Below are positions 12,000 through 27,014 of a stretch of DNA of 64,000 nucleotides, in pieces. How positions within the stretch are numbered: position 1 is the stretch's first letter; every line of letters starts with the position of its first letter. Below the pieces are notes generated by a model, which was not told the origin of the DNA, made no database searches, and was given only the letters and a program-made list of their open reading frames with translations. The translations under genes were made by a program, and so were the position numbers. The DNA is from Echinostoma caproni (taxonomy: Eukaryota > Platyhelminthes > Trematoda > Plagiorchiida > Echinostomatidae). The stretch is taken from positions 29,540 through 93,539 of the forward strand of contig UZAN01040004.1 in NCBI GenBank assembly GCA_900618425.1, read 5' to 3'.

Positions 12000-14008
12000 C
12001 AGTTTTACAGTACTCTTGACACTTAAAGTCAGCATCATGCATTCGCTTTTCAGAAATAATGCCGATCAATAACAACAATGGGAAGTAAATTTTATGTATG
12101 CTCGATCTGTATGGTTTCCCATTCGCCACATGGGAATGGTAACCTCTTATTCAATTTCATATTTTACATATTTTTTATTATGTTCCCGTTTATTAGGTTC
12201 AACGCAATTAGAACAATCACAATATTTGACACATATATGCAACACAAAATAGCAAACCACACCAGAAGAATCATTCTCATTGTTGATTTGATAGAAACTA
12301 ATCACTAAAAGCTAACTAGCTTAAAGGTAGATTTGAAAACTCTCAAGCGTAAACCATAAACTGAGAATATGCAGTCACGTAATATGTATTTCATATACAA
12401 ATCTATCGTTTTTAAAGAATCCAACCAAAGAAAAGGAGACACACGATTCAGTTTGGACACGATAGAATGTGCCCTTCTTCTCAAACGTGTTTCGTCTTAC
12501 GTTCTGATGAACTCTCCATACACTGTGAAATGTGTGGCCTATGTAGGGAAAGACATTAAAATCCAGACATACAAAACATAACGGCTATTTGTTTGATAAA
12601 AAGTTCTTCAAGGATTAAAAAGATTCTGAAGATAAGTCCCTCAAAACTGTCATTTAATCAGAAATTCAAAATCTGAGCGAATTTGTCTGGAAAGTGTTGT
12701 TGAATTACCTTGGAGAATTATGACAATTATTTTTTCAAGAGTAACTCAAACTAATAAGTGTGATTCAATGCGTGCTCCGAACGCTCTGTGTTAAAGCAGC
12801 AGTCATTTCAGCAGTGGCCTGTGCACCATTCACCGAACTTCAAATTCACCTAAATTCAGTCTGAAAAAAGATGACCATTTTGATTTGCTCGACATGATTG
12901 CTTGAATACTCACACAGTAATGAATCGTATTTCGGTAAATAAATTTCCATTATTCCCTATCAAATATTACAGTGCAAGAAATACGCTAGAATATAGGCTA
13001 CAGAACAATGTTTTTCAAAAGGTTCATCACGTTTAGCTTAGTAAATAGCTAGTAGCTGATCATTGAAATCGTTCTTTCACTTGGGCTCCAAGCTTTCCTT
13101 CTGCGCGACCATTGCCACCTTTTAGAAGCAGCAACAACCAGATAATCTCATTTCTAACATCGAACTTCTTAAACAAGCACTTCACTATTCAGATTCCATG
13201 AGTTATTTGTATCTGTCATTATTTATGCTACCTCTTAATTCATTATTGTATTTGTAATCCGAGGGATAGAAGTCGATCCCAGATAGGTCGAGTCCGTATT
13301 TGGTTATTATGATACTTTAAGTTTGACTCACAGTTACTTGTGAGTAGTGGTGTGGGATAATTGGTTTTTATTTTTTTACTGTACCATTTTTGACTGATAC
13401 ACACTGCCCCTTACATGTTCATCATTTTCCCTCATTCACCTCAACAGGTGAGGTGCATATGCTTTTGTTCACTCACAAAGGAAAATACTGACAAAATTGT
13501 TCTTTCACACTTCAGTTTGGGATGTAGTAGGCAGTACTAAACTCTATGAATTTGGTCTCTTGAACTGATTATTATCAACCTCAGTCCTGGCAGTTGAACA
13601 TTGTGGGATCTATCATACATCCGAGTGGTGCCGTTGACTCACACCAAAACAGAGCTATCCACCAACAAAACAGGGTGAGTATGCTAGATTCTAAATTCTG
13701 CAATCTCCAAGCAACGTACTCAGGTAAATGAGAAACTGCGAGAGGCACAGATTTCAAACAAAGCTGAAGCAACTGTTAAAAATCCGAATGCAATTTCATA
13801 GCAGTGCTTTTGACGCATATTAGGTAGGCCCTTTATCATGTGAGCCGCATTCATAAAACAAAGTTATCTCATGCTGTTGTCAAACGGATTTCCGAGCCGA
13901 ACGCAACTTTTCGATACATGGATGAGTTGCGCTACACAACCTTAACCGTTAGTCTCATGATCTTTTAAATATTTCTGTTAAATCAGTAGCAAATTGCCAA
14001 CTACTCAC
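12000..14008. other. Intron 2 sequence, nothing recognised
   Basis: AT-rich sequence between the repeats near 11.4 kb and exon 2. Short ORFs occur, but none has splice context or family motifs. Confidence 0.5.
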
Positions 14009-14562
14009 TGGATAACTGAATCCGGATCCGTAAACATTCTGAATCCTCTTTCCAAGTAAACTCTACCGATACAGTATCCACCTTCGCTGAGTACTTCTGT
14101 AGATAAGGGTATAGCCACGGATTGGTTAGTCAGCAAAATGTCAGCCAGCCAGTTCCAAAATTTGCACCGATCCCTGTTGCTCAGCTGTACAAATCCGCCA
14201 TGAAAGCGTAAAACTGCCACAGTCGGTGCACGCTGATAGCACTTTAGGGGATCCGAATTTCTCGTCACATTAATAGTGTCCGATCCCAAACTGAAGTACG
14301 AAGAACCGGGTTCGGGTAGTGTAATGGCAGTCTCCAGCTGTAACTGCAAAGTAACTCGAGTTTTGTGTATGCCCTGAGGTTTGACAACAAGGAGATTGAT
14401 CAAATCGGAACTGGTGCTGTTCCAGTGAAGCGATTGATTTTCCAGAAAATGATCAAAGTCCGTTCGGAGACAGAAACCTCTTAGATGCCATCGAAATTGT
14501 TCAAGGTTATTCTGATTGCCAAATTTTACAAGTAGCATGCATCGGGGTATCCGTGATCTGAT
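14009..14562 (-). CDS. Dystroglycan-like gene, exon 2 (rest of Ig-like domain 1, start of S6-like domain)
   Basis: The exon follows a pyrimidine-rich acceptor ending TTACAG (14563-14565) and ends at GTGAGT (14008-14003). It starts in phase 0 and ends in phase 2. It encodes residues 65-248 plus part of 249. Residues 106-122 (SLHWNSTSSDL core) followed by GIHKTRVTL (128-136) match the central strands of the dystroglycan N-terminal cadherin/Ig-like domain. Cys172 followed by APTVAVLRF starts the S6-like domain, with a helix at about 193-207. NxS/T sites are at N106, N112, N163 and N210. The ORF extends 13 codons upstream into the acceptor tract and could be misread as a signal peptide. The acceptor and domain homology favour an internal exon. 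Confidence 0.7.
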
Positions 14563-17500
14563 CTGTAAGAGGGCCAAAATGAACAACCAAATGGAAGACA
14601 TTATTTGATGACCAAATAAAATAATCGTGTATTATGTGTTCAAAATTTCTTCTCACTATTTTTCAACGAAACCTCCCTTGAATCTCTATTTATTTCAATG
14701 ACTATTATTTGTTTCTTAAATTTCCTTCACTCATTTTAACCACATGAAAAATGCATTGTGTGGCCACTCTGCATAATCAAAATATTAAACTATCTACGTT
14801 CATCAGAATAGTACAATTTTGAGAGGAAGGTTTTTAAGTAAATGACAACAGATACACCAATTATTTATCCAGCAATTCAATATTTTTGCCGTTACTTAAA
14901 AAATGATATATATATATATATCAAACAAGAAAACTTGATAATTCGTCCCAGAACCTGGCAACTATTCACGTAGTGTAAGAGAAATAAATGCTATCATGCA
15001 TTGTCTTACTTTATTGTTGTGTCTAAGCCTTGATCGGTCATATCAACAACAACAAAAAATGGCCGGTCAAGCGAATGCTGCAACTATTTTCTCACTCTAA
15101 TGTGAACGTTCAGATAAAAAATACGGGTTCGAAACGTTTGATCTGTTGCCAGCCTTTATCATTCGTAAACGAAAGCAGCGATAATGACCGCGACTGCGGA
15201 AAAAAATAACTTCGACATTGGAGGAAATCGATCATAGGCGTGCGCCAAAATACACGGCAATATTGGGAGTGGAGTCAGAATGAGCCACGACGGAAGCTAG
15301 TTTATGCGGGCACTGAGAGCGGCGCGGGCGAGGGACAGACGGTGGACAGCAAATAGGTTAGCTCATTTGACCAGTCAAAATAAACGTTTTATGAGCGCTC
15401 ACCGAACGTTTTCCATTTCCCTGATAAGTGAGGCAATTGAAGCGAATATTATCATGACTACAGCCGTTATTATTGAGGGAAGGGGAATAAGCTTCTCTAT
15501 GATGATAATTTACTGCATACAACAACACTTTCGATTTGAACTATTACTTTCGCCGTAATGGTTGAATACGGACTACGTGTTTAACAGTAAACTGTCTCTT
15601 TACATATTAGGTATTTGGCTGTTATAAGCAGTAGCTTCGCAAAAACAATTCACTTGAAGAAATAAGAAAGATCTAATCCTTAATTAATCCACCCAATCTG
15701 TGAATACCTTAAACGTTCAACGAACTCAAGCATATTTTAAAAGATTTGCATTTTGGACTACTACGCTACGTTTACGCTTCAGAAGTATCCATTCCATTTC
15801 ATTTTTCTTTTGTTTCATAGGCATTTATGCAAAACTTGTTTTATCACGTTGTTAATTATGATCTTGAACAATAAGATATAGTCAACTAAAAATCGACCAG
15901 TTAGCAGTAGTTATAGAAACCGAAATTTCAACCCCTATTGATGAAATCCCTTTGAACACTTCATGGATACAGTTGACATAAGTTAGAAACCAAAGGCTCT
16001 TCATTATTGCATTTCAGTGGGTTAAATATCTATCAAACTAATCGAGCCGCAAAATGACCGAATTTACCTAACAGTATGTATCTAGGTATGACTGCAGTTA
16101 TCATGTCTAGTCTTTTGAAAATAAAGTCCACTATGTTTGTGAGATAAATTTTCGCTTGTACGATGTTCTATTAAGTAACTGATTGTGGTATCCAAAGTCA
16201 TGGTAGCTCTAAGCCTGTTATCTTCTCTGTTTTCGGGACGCCTGAAGTTTATTTCCAACCACACTAAGATAGCGGCTGATAATCAAAACATATTACAAAC
16301 TCTTCATACCCGTTGATGTTTACCGGCAAGTACATACTATGACCAACAGTTAACAAATCTCTGAACAAAGAAATAACCTGGCGCAATTTTCTATAAAGTG
16401 ATGATTTTTTTCTAAACAAGTGTTGAAGACTGGATCAGCAAAGCTCTCATCCTATGTGTTTCTATGAAACTAATCAGGATGCATTTTTATGAGTCCTATG
16501 ATAAAACTTGGAGAGGTTTCCCCAAATAACGCCAATCAAGAAAATCCTGTTATGTTTAATCAACAGTTACGAACCCTGGGGTGGCTATTGTGATAACCAT
16601 TTGTTCGGTTTTTTTTTTAATATACGTCTCAGTGAAATCGAGTGTGCACACTATGCATTCTTTTCCAACATGAATCCACATAAAAACATCCGATACCCTA
16701 TCTTGGGATATGGATCTGACGTACAGAATGCGTAAAATTCTGTTTGAACTAACTATTTTTTCTTTCTATTTCCCGAATTGGCAAACGTCTAATCAATATT
16801 GTTCTTAATTTTTCTCAAAACGGTACACTTGATAATGTTTTAAATTACTTGCAAAAATTGGATAGAAAACGGGTGATTGCCAGAGAAATGTGAAACCACT
16901 TGGGAACTCCTCTGGGTTTTTTTTGCATATAATGACCACCCTGCACACCCACTCCGTTCGCGAACTCACCCATACAGTCAAATTTGATCGTGCACAGTAC
17001 GACAAAGTAGCCCAAATGTTTTCATTCATTCATTTCACAATAGATGTTGTTACGACGTGTTCTCACATACATCAGTAATTGAATTAATTTGCTAACTTTT
17101 AGTTCTTTTTGGCTGCTCTGGATGCAGGTTACTCATATCAATAAGATAAACGTGCTCGGTAATGTATGTGCGTGTGTGCGAGCGGTCTTAGATACGTACG
17201 CGTTTGTGTGCTTCTCTGTGTTAGTTGATGGCTGTTTGGGTGCACTGGGGAGAGTACACATCCACTCTGTGAGTTTTTGTTTTTATATAGAGTCCGAAAG
17301 CCAGGACAATCTGGCATAGTGAAGGCACCGGAAATGCAGGTGCCATAAATTTACTCTTTGAGAACGGTACATATTTTGTTGTCAAGACTGTGTAGCGTTC
17401 CAGTTATTGAATGGCTTCCAATCCGGCGGTTAGTGGTTTAATAATCAATAGAAACGATCCAACTTCTTTCATCGGCCTCAAACGAAAAAAACGTTTATAC

Positions 17501-20500
17501 AGGAAAGTCTCAGGTAAAAAAAGCTGAAGCATACAAATTTCAAAGAGAATTCTACTGAATTTTTACATATACTTCAGGCCAGTTCTCCATTGGTAAAAAT
17601 TGTTCTTTATTGGATATTAAGTATAAAAGTCAGAGGACTCTGTGAAAAGCAGTTTGTTGTGAATAAGTTTTGATTGATCCAAGAGCTGTTCCTCTCATTG
17701 TGCAATCATTAATTCTATTCTCAAAATAACTAAGTTGAACTTATTGTCAGTTGAATTCGAGTACAATTCAACCTCAATAATATCACCACTTACCCGTTCT
17801 GTGTAAATCATGTGAGGAAACCCTTTAAGATAAGCTTAGGAAATTCCTTGGTGTGTAGTATCTGATCTTAGGCACTGCTGTCTCTGCCCACTGGACCACC
17901 ATAGATGATATGGCAGCATTTGAATTGCTACCGACATCTTTTGGAAGCACTGAAGTCAGACTGATACAGTTTACCTTAGTGATAAACTGGCATTTTCAGT
18001 AGAACTGAACCGTATTACGAATAATAGTCTTCTGCACTAGGCGAAACGATTGCTGCGTTGTGTTATCGATTGATGGGCTTACATTTCTGCAAGGTAAACG
18101 ACGGTGGTTGCTGCTGGAGATTACCCTGTGAGTCTCCATGATTTCCTGTTTTTTTACCGATAGTTCTGTCCATATGAGTCCTGGTGATTACACACTTCTC
18201 TTCAACCAGATGCAGACTGACACCGGTTTGTGTTTAGCTCACTAGAGCAAATTTCGGTACAGAAACCAGGTTCTTATAATGTTGAGCAACGGAAAACGGA
18301 TGAGGAAATATGCTGTGGCGCAGTGGAAAGGGAAAATGAAAGGAGACTGGTTTGTTTGTTGTGCTTACGTCCAGTGCGGGTTATCACATATCACCAAAGA
18401 CACCCCACTGGTTTTTTTATTCAGTTGCTCAAACCACGGTTAATCACGACCAAGACATTTTTGTTGCAATTCTCGCATAATTCTAAATTGCTGAGAAAAC
18501 ATAGCTATACTATCATATGGCAAAAATATATGATGCAGTTATAAAACTAACAGCAGTATAGGATTAAATTACAAGAACAGTTGGAGTGAATTTCAGAACT
18601 TGGAAAATCTAAAGAAAACTATTGTGTTGGTTTTTATTGCGTAAGTGTCAAGGCGATACACACGCACATCGTCACAGGTGATACAAAACACGAAACAGTT
18701 AACAACTTCTGAGTAATAAAGATCAAAGAAATTAGCTTGCGTTTACCTATTGGAGTAATGCTCTCTCTCGATCGGTGTTAATAAGGACGCGTGCTAAATG
18801 AGGAATTTCTGTAATTTTTTATGCAATATTGAATTTGTCGGAAAAGAGGACACGTGAATCAACGGGTAGGAAAACGTGTAAAAGGGTTTTCAGAGTTCGA
18901 CAGAATCATTTTCGGCAAAGTTGTCATGTGGTTCTCTGCGTGATGATGGAGTGTTGAGATCAAATCCTAAATTATTGAGGAAAATCAAAAGAAACGTTGG
19001 TGTAATATTTTCAAAGCAATTTAGTAGTGTAACACTGACCAACAAAATTACAAAAAAACGGTCGTACAGAGGGAAAGCTATCGAAGTTACAACAAGGGGC
19101 AGCCTGGCTTTCTGGTATGGATAGGGTTTGAGCTGACAAATGAAGTTCCTTGCTTTTATATCAAGCGATTTGAGAAAATCTCTTGTTTTTCACAACTGGT
19201 GTCCATGACTTCAGCTTTCGTATGAAAGAAATAGTGGTAAATATCCTGGGCACATAAGCTTGTGTTCAAACTCAGCAGATAACCGGTCGAACAAAAAGCT
19301 GTCCGAGGTGACTGATGGAGAGACCGGGGTTTGGGCTGATGAAACTAGGACATCTGGATGATTGGCAATTATCCCCTCCGTTCTAAATTTCCTCTTACTG
19401 AATAAAAACCAAACATTTGATAGACAGGGTCAGCGTAAGACTAGTTTGCATGGAAAATACTATACGTCGGAAAAGAGGTTAAAGGAAAATAGTCCGTTTC
19501 TCAACAACGAAATAGACATTAATTCTGGATAACTGAACTTGACAACCAGCAGAAATTCCAAGAAAGAAGTTCATTCGTATTCAGAACAATCTTGCTGCTA
19601 TCCTTTTCGGCAACCCTAATTCAAACTGGATATTGAAGACTTCAATTCCATTACCACCATTATGACTTTGCCTTCTATTCCAAACTCTCCCACTAATAAC
19701 AATAATCAATAATGGCCAACATGTAAAAGCAAACAAACAAATGACAGAATAATAACAACATTAATACAGACAAAATCGTTTTGGAAAAGGCAAACCTTCT
19801 AATGAAGAGTCTCCCAGAAAAGCAGATTTGGACTATAGATTTTTGAAATAGCGATGGAAATAACTAATGTGTACTCACATTAAGATTTCAAGACAAACAG
19901 TTACGTGATAAAACAGTCAACAAAATAAGTGTAACTCTTGCAAACTACGATATAAGTTCGGTGTACATTTAAGGTAAAATGAGCAAAAGATCTGGGACAT
20001 TGGTGAGGCTGAATCAACGAGGCATCTTTGAAAAAGTAATGAAACAACTCTGATGTGTTCTGCAGTTCAGTTTTTATTTCATTTGCCTGTTTCAAAACAT
20101 ACGAAATGCATATCGAAGCACATGCTCATGCGACAAATGATATATGTAAAATAAAATCAAGTTAGTGTACAAATAAATTGGTGAAAATTGTTCCGTTGAT
20201 TAATGCATTGCTGGAACCAGTAGTTTACCGCCCAGGTTTTGTTTATGGGATAACCACTAGATACTTTCTCACTGTCTATATTTTGCATGATTCATATCAT
20301 TCTTAATTTGATTTGTGTGATTGATCTCTTATAATTACATCGCCTGAAGTGAATCACAAATAAATATCATTTTCTGCAAACTATTATTGCTAATTTTTAT
20401 TTCATAATTTTAACGAAGGTTTCAATCAGCGTGTCCTGATAGTCACAACTACTGGCATCTGTTCGATCTATGGTCTCTCACTTCCCTTGTGATTCTATTA

Positions 20501-23500
20501 AGACCTGTTACTAGCCGTCTGACCCACACCTGTGTTAATCGCTTACTTCTAACTTGGTAAATCAAGTCAGCATTCACTCAATGAAATATTCGTACTATTT
20601 ATGTAATTTGGTAACCACCCTCCTTCTATTGATCAAAAGATTCTGGCTGAGGGCATCTTACAAGTAAAGGGGGCTTGAACCGTGGGACATCCTAAACTGT
20701 GTACATGAGTCCACCATCAGGGAGTTAAACCACTACCTTCGGACCGATGCGGTGTTAAGTAATGTTTAGCACACCACGTGTACTTGACCAGTAATAAACC
20801 GTTCTCATTTACCATTATTTTTTTATCCAAGAAAAATATCAGTGTGTCACATGGAACAAGATTGCACAAATTTATTGGGGATACTATGAAAGTTTAAAAG
20901 TAGCATTGGTTTAGAAGACTGTAAGAGCAACAGTTTGCACTTCATTAGAACATGGTATCATCCAGGGTAGCTACTTGCTTACACCAGTGCGTTTTGAGCT
21001 TTTCTGCTCCAGAGTTTGTGTGGTTATTTGACTGTTTATCCACAAGGAGCCATTCATCCGATATTTGACCGGAAACAAATGGAATAAGGAAGTGTCAATC
21101 ATGTTTTGCTGAGTAGGTTCTACGCAAACAATTCAGTGAATAGGAACACAGAACTAAACTCCTTGCTTGTAGTCGTATAAATACTGTTATGAAATTCTTT
21201 AGTGATGAACATATTTTTTTGAGCGCCCACGTACACTCCTACACGCACACCCTCCAAAACGTGCATTTGATTGCTCGTATATCCGGTATCCTCATTGGTT
21301 TGACTGATCCAATCATGTGAAGAGATGAGTAAACAAATGTTTTAGGTGTGAACCTCCAAGAAAATCGATACTTCCGCCATGGAATTGGGTCGTTCGGCTG
21401 ACATGTGTTTCTTGAGTCATTGCAGATACATTCGCTCTCCCTGCTTTTTGTTTTCTCTCTAATTTGTCCAGTTCAACTCAACTAATAGGTGTTGTGTTGC
21501 TGTGAATAATTTCATTACTCGTGTTTTGGGTCACACGAACAGTTCCAAAAAACCGAAATAATTTAATTTGTTCTTATTTTTCTTCATAAATAACTCAGTT
21601 CAATGCTCATCGAAATTGTATTCTAGTGCCCCAGTTTATGAATCTGTCAAATTTCACACCACATTATTGATGAATCAGCTAAACAAACTACGCAGAAACG
21701 GTTGACATATTGAACTTTAACTCAATTATCGAGTAAATGTTGAGTGATAGTTTTCGATCTCTCATGAACGTTTTTTTCTCAAACAATACACTTTCTATTC
21801 ACTCAATGTCCACTAACCCGGTTTAGAAATATTTGAAAGCAGCGTCATAGCCTAGCCAACGGAGTTTTGCATGCTTCAGCGCTTCCTGTCAGCCGGGTGC
21901 ATTACGCTTTCTTGACAATCTACTTTCCGGTACGCTGCTGGTATTGTCAAACCCGCGCGAGGTAAGACCGACGGTGCGCTCGGTGTGTGTATGTGAATGC
22001 GTACTGGGATCAGTGAGTCTTAAGCATAAATTTGTTAAGTCGGATGAGAGGGACTTGTTGATAAGCGTTATATTGTGTTATTGCAGCGAAAATCTTACAC
22101 GAGAGGTCCAAACGTTTCAGCGGGTTTTTTAAGTTTGTCTCATACTTTAAATAAGAAAACTAGATTTTGCAGTTGCCAGTTTTGCTTCGGGACTAATACA
22201 TACTTTGCAAGCAAATTAATTCGTTAGAATCAAGATTAGCTATAACACTGCATCCATGCAAATTAATCGATCGGATTCCATTGCAGTAAATCATCACTAT
22301 ACTCACAGTAATCAAATTGATTTTAAGAAACACACGTGAGTTAACTAAATGCAGGAGATAAAAATGAACCGCATGCAAAATCGAATGTTTTGATTTAGAG
22401 GTTAAACTTGTCTGGATTTTATTGATATGAATAACCACACACCGAACTTTCCCACATTCAAAAGATTTTAAAATCCCAATGGGTTTGTAACAATAGTTTT
22501 AAGGAAAAAAACCATTTTTCTTGTATGACAAGATTTACGCCGTTCATAAAGTTCTTTGTTTTTTTTAATTTTTACTCATTGTAAGTACTCAATGGTTACA
22601 ATTTTCTCAGATATGTTTTTCTCATTTTCCAACTCTAGCTGACATTATAAGCTTTGTTGCCATCAGCGGAAATGACTTAGGAATCATCCAAAGTACGATC
22701 AATAATCACTTGACGCCACAGGTTGTCGGAACCATATGGAGATTCCTACATCACATTGTAGATTCAAATAAAACAAAGTCTGACACAATCGCAAGTAATG
22801 ATGAACTAAGTCAAGTTAATCAACGACAATGATTACCGTCTATTGAATTAATTTAGCGTTTCATGGCATTTTAGAAGAATCAATGATTAGAATTAGACTG
22901 CTACTTATTTGAACAATTTCATTCACTATTGCACATCACCGAAAGGCCTTGGGGACCCTGCCCACCATTTTCACCCCACCCCACCTCCACATGAATTGTT
23001 CAAAACCGGACTGAGAATGTCCCATTTGGTTATTCAACAACGGAGGTCGAGGTCGGTTTAGCTCACATTAATGTTTTCCAATAAACCTTTGATGTACTGA
23101 TACGCTAATCAGTCACAAAACTCTCCAGAGGAAAATGTTCAGAGTTGCTCGGAGGCGATCACTGTGCTTTTTAAATCAGACAGCGATAGTGTGGATAAAA
23201 CTGAATCGCCGTATTAACGGCTGGATACCTAAAAGGGATATCAAAATAGACCATTCACATCCTCCTGTTTGGTAGTCAATAGGAATGATGAGAAAAATAA
23301 TAATGTTGCGGTTAAACAAATCTCCATCCAAACGTTTAGACCTTAACTGAATAGCTGTTGCTCACTTGATATAACGACTTCTCTCTGGTGAAATATTTAA
23401 ACTAATTGCTAGCTGGCTCATTCTTTTTTGCGCTCGCATTCTGCTCTTTTGAAATGGACAGGTGATCTGAATCTAACTTCCAACCATTTACTATCCCAAA

Positions 23501-26500
23501 TTGTTTATTTGATCAGGTGAGTAAGTCAGATTGGCTTCTTACCAAACGCCCTATTCCAGTCCATACAGTTGCGTTTGGTGATTATCTAAATTGCGCCAAC
23601 AACCGGATGTCTCTCTTTGCTTTTTGTTTGACCAGAGGTGCTTTGCAACCGAATCGCATATGACTTTTGAGTAAGCGGCGACGAAGCAAAAAGGGGCCTT
23701 AATTGATTGTTACAAGTTTTCCTGGTGATTCGAGATCGTGTGTGAAACTCCATTTGTTAGCAGTTGGTCACTGTATTGCTGATAAAAGCTATCCATCCTT
23801 TGATGGTAGTTTGGAATAATACCTCTGTTATATCTACGAATATGAATACAAACGACGCCGTAATCTTCGATACGGTATAAGTAGTCAGTAGTAGTAGTAG
23901 TTAAACAACGTATGATGCTAGAAGAAGAAGAAGAAGAAGAAGAAGGTTACTTTTGTCTGCTTGCCTCATAGCTTGTGTAAACAGAGAATGGGGAATAAAT
24001 TTTTCGATTAGGGGTGAGATTAAAAAGGGCGAAAAACAATGAGAACCATTTATTATAATCACAGACTTTAGGTCAGATTCATCTGCAGCGAACTCGTATC
24101 GAATTATTGTGCAATTCTTTGACCGCAGTATTCCGTGGTATTCCTGTTTTGTGACTGTCTCACAACTATTAGTATCTCACCGATCGAACCGATACGAAGC
24201 CACGACCGGATGATATCGTAACGTGATTTGTGCTCACAATGCATTTCTTTTTATAAATCTATTAAGAATCCTTGGAGTGATGATTTGCTAAAGCCTGTTG
24301 GAAAGCTCGCTGATGTGATGCACATTCCTAATGAAAAGGCTAATTCCGTCTATTGTGGGTTCATCTAATTTTACTCATTTTTTTAAATGGTTGCTTTTGG
24401 TTGTTTAAGCTTCCATTTTTGCGGGATTATTAGGAATAACTGAAATAATTCAAGTTTAGTTGGTGGGATAACGAAAACGAAAATAGACGAGTATATAAGC
24501 AGTGAATGAGAGCAATTTTCAAGGTTATACGAAACAAGTTCTTCATTGAACGGAGATGAAAGTGTTTGCTAAATTAATAGTAACCAAGAAATAGGTAAAT
24601 AGTACCAGTGCCCGGGTTCGCACGGATGTTCTTGAGCGATTAATTAACCAAGAGGACTTGTTTGTGATTTAATCAAGAATGTTTATTTTTGAGAGTTTAC
24701 CTTACCTATGATATTTTGTCTTGTATAAAAAAAGAATTTTTTAAACTATGGAGACTCAATTGGGAGCATAATTATTTAAAACCTCGTTCTCACTGAGCAC
24801 GATGTATTTTCAACTACAGAAAACTTGTACAATTGTTACCATGTCTCACGGAAACGTGATCTACATCACGAGGTTTCTACTACTGTTCATCCGGTCTGCA
24901 AACACATGATATAAGGTTAACCACCTCTTGATAATCATACAGTAACAGTTTATCTTTGAGCATCTGCTCTCAGTCAATTTAATCGATTTCATATCCAATC
25001 GGAAAGTCTGGAAACCTGAGCACCGAAGAAGTTAGACGAAACAGCGCAACACGCATGCAAAACCACGGTTAGGATTTTCACTTTTTTGTCGCTCTGAACA
25101 AATTGCAATTGGACAGAAATCAAATCCAAAATGACCACAGGTGGTCATCGATAAACCATTCGTCGGTTTCAGATGAACATTGAATCACTGGATTTTTGTT
25201 ATCATCTACAGGAAAGAAGAAACGACTAGAGTTATTCTATGTTACTGGAAACCTCACGTGCATATTTTTCTCGACTAACTCGGTATAACCACCAAAACAC
25301 CTGCAAAGTAAATTACTCCACTGAATCTATCAATGATTGTGAAAGTAGTATTAGCGGAAAAAATACAAATACAATATTTTCTATTGCTATCAAGACCGAT
25401 GAACTCGTTTGGTCCTCATGTCCCCATTGAAGGTCTAGTTCCTGTGACCAGATGAAGGGGAATCTCTCCTTATTTCTTTCGGACCCCTGGCAAATGGCTA
25501 GTTGATATAACATTTTCAGCAAACTCCTAAACATTGCACCGTTCTGCACAGGTCAGCATTGGAATTCACTGCTTCTAAGAGCACATAAACCTCTTGGTAT
25601 TTATTGTTCCCCCGGGATATTTTGGTCAAATCCGCACGCGCTTGCAAAGTGTGCGCAAACACACGCGCATGCACAATGCGGACCGAATTCGAGTACGCGA
25701 GGCAGAGAGAGAGAGAAGAAAGACCTGCTGACCCCATGTGAGTTCATCCGAGATGGGATCATTGTTTAAACATGCAGGGTAGAAGAGAATTTTAGGAGAG
25801 ACAAGGTTAAAACGAAGGCAGTTAGAAATGCGTTTAAAGAAAGTCGTCGATGGCGCAAAGGTTCGATTATCGAGTGGCAATTTAATTTTGGTGACAGATG
25901 TTAAAGTATTGATGGGATATTAAGTCATGTGGTATGAGAATGTGTTCAAGAACTCTACTTGCACACGATTCAAACAAGCTAGATTCTCAAGCACATCAAC
26001 TCAGCCGGAGGGCTTTTAACTAGTTTCTAAATTAATTAAACTATTCCATAAACACAAATTCAATGACTACAAATGTTTGCTTTTCAATATTGTTCTGGTT
26101 CAGACAGACGTCGGAATTACCAGGTGGATAGGTTCTGGATTTTTGTAGCAACATCGAAGAGCTAGTGATCGAGAACATGAAAACCGGTAGCGTATTCTGG
26201 TGCAATCCTGGACATTTTACATAACCAACTTACCCCATGGGCCATTCCCCATCAGGACGGCTCCCCCTGAAGATCTATTCACATGTTTATTCTTTGAGTT
26301 CCTATCGCAGCACGTGTTTTGCGCTTAGTCCATGTCGTCCCACCCCCACTTCGAACTTGTTTTTAACAAGCTGTCCAACACAGTCTCCAAATTCACTGGT
26401 AATACATGACGAATATAGACTTACTAATCCTATGATAGGTTAGCGCAGACCTGTTCAACTGCCGAACAACATATATAAATGCCGAGTGTGAGACGTCCGA

Positions 26501-26576
26501 GAAAAATTGCTTCGTATCTAACGATTAGAGTATTTAATATTTGTTCGTTATTGATACCGTGTGCCCCTCACCCGTG
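14563..26576. other. Left part of the long first intron
   Basis: About 12 kb of AT-rich sequence, presumed intronic. Contents seen are an AT run (14905-14922), a GC-richer patch near 15.2-15.35 kb, a GT-rich patch near 17.16-17.24 kb and trinucleotide runs near 23.89-23.95 kb. No ORF here has both splice context and recognisable motifs. Confidence 0.45.
23920..23946. repeat. (GAA)n microsatellite
   Basis: About nine GAA units, preceded at 23886-23900 by a short GTA run. Confidence 0.95.
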
Positions 26577-27014
26577 AACCCCGTCATTACACAAGAGCAA
26601 TGGAGGATTTGGTTTGTTATTATGGTGAATTTCGTCGTGTCAAGAGCAAAGGAAACGTGAACTAAAAAGCTAGTAAGCAATGGATAGTTGTTTCAAACTG
26701 TTTGGATCCCATCAGCCTAAAGGCTAGTAGTGAGACGCGCAAGGTGCGATACTTGCTTTATGCTCGTAAAGATAGATTGTGCTACATCGTTTATGTAAAT
26801 CGTTTTATGTAAATTTAGAAACGGCTGCCTGGTGGTCAAGTAGGTAGTGTGCTTGTGTTCTGCGTGTGAGATCCCGTGTTCGATCCTCGGTTGGGTGTCA
26901 CTGCTGATGAGAAGCATTCAGGTTCAAACAGCTGTCCACTGCTTCATAGCTTTTCATTGAACGTCTCGTCTGCCCTTTACACGACGAAATTCACCAGTTA
27001 AACCCCGTCATTAC
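26577..27014 (+). mobile_element. Fold-back tRNA-derived SINE (family A) with target-site duplication
   Basis: The unit lies between two copies of the 14-bp direct repeat AACCCCGTCATTAC (26577-26590 and 27001-27014), which is a good target-site duplication. The centre is a tRNA-like head (about 26826-26895) with A-box-like TGGTCAAGTAGG and B-box-like GTGTTCGATCCTC. The right arm (about 26921-26995) is the SINE tail ending in TTTACACGACGAAATTCACC. The left arm (about 26602-26700) is an inverted copy of that tail, extending further out to GGAGGATTTGG. The duplication length suits LINE-driven insertion. As both arms lie inside it, the whole fold-back unit seems to have inserted at once. Confidence 0.7.

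Noticed and set aside
14563..14601. ATG at 14601 followed by a signal-peptide-like run, suggesting exon 2 is a first exon
   Set aside because: The hydrophobic codons are the pyrimidine tract of a strong acceptor ending CTTACAG, and the domain homology needs residues from an earlier exon.
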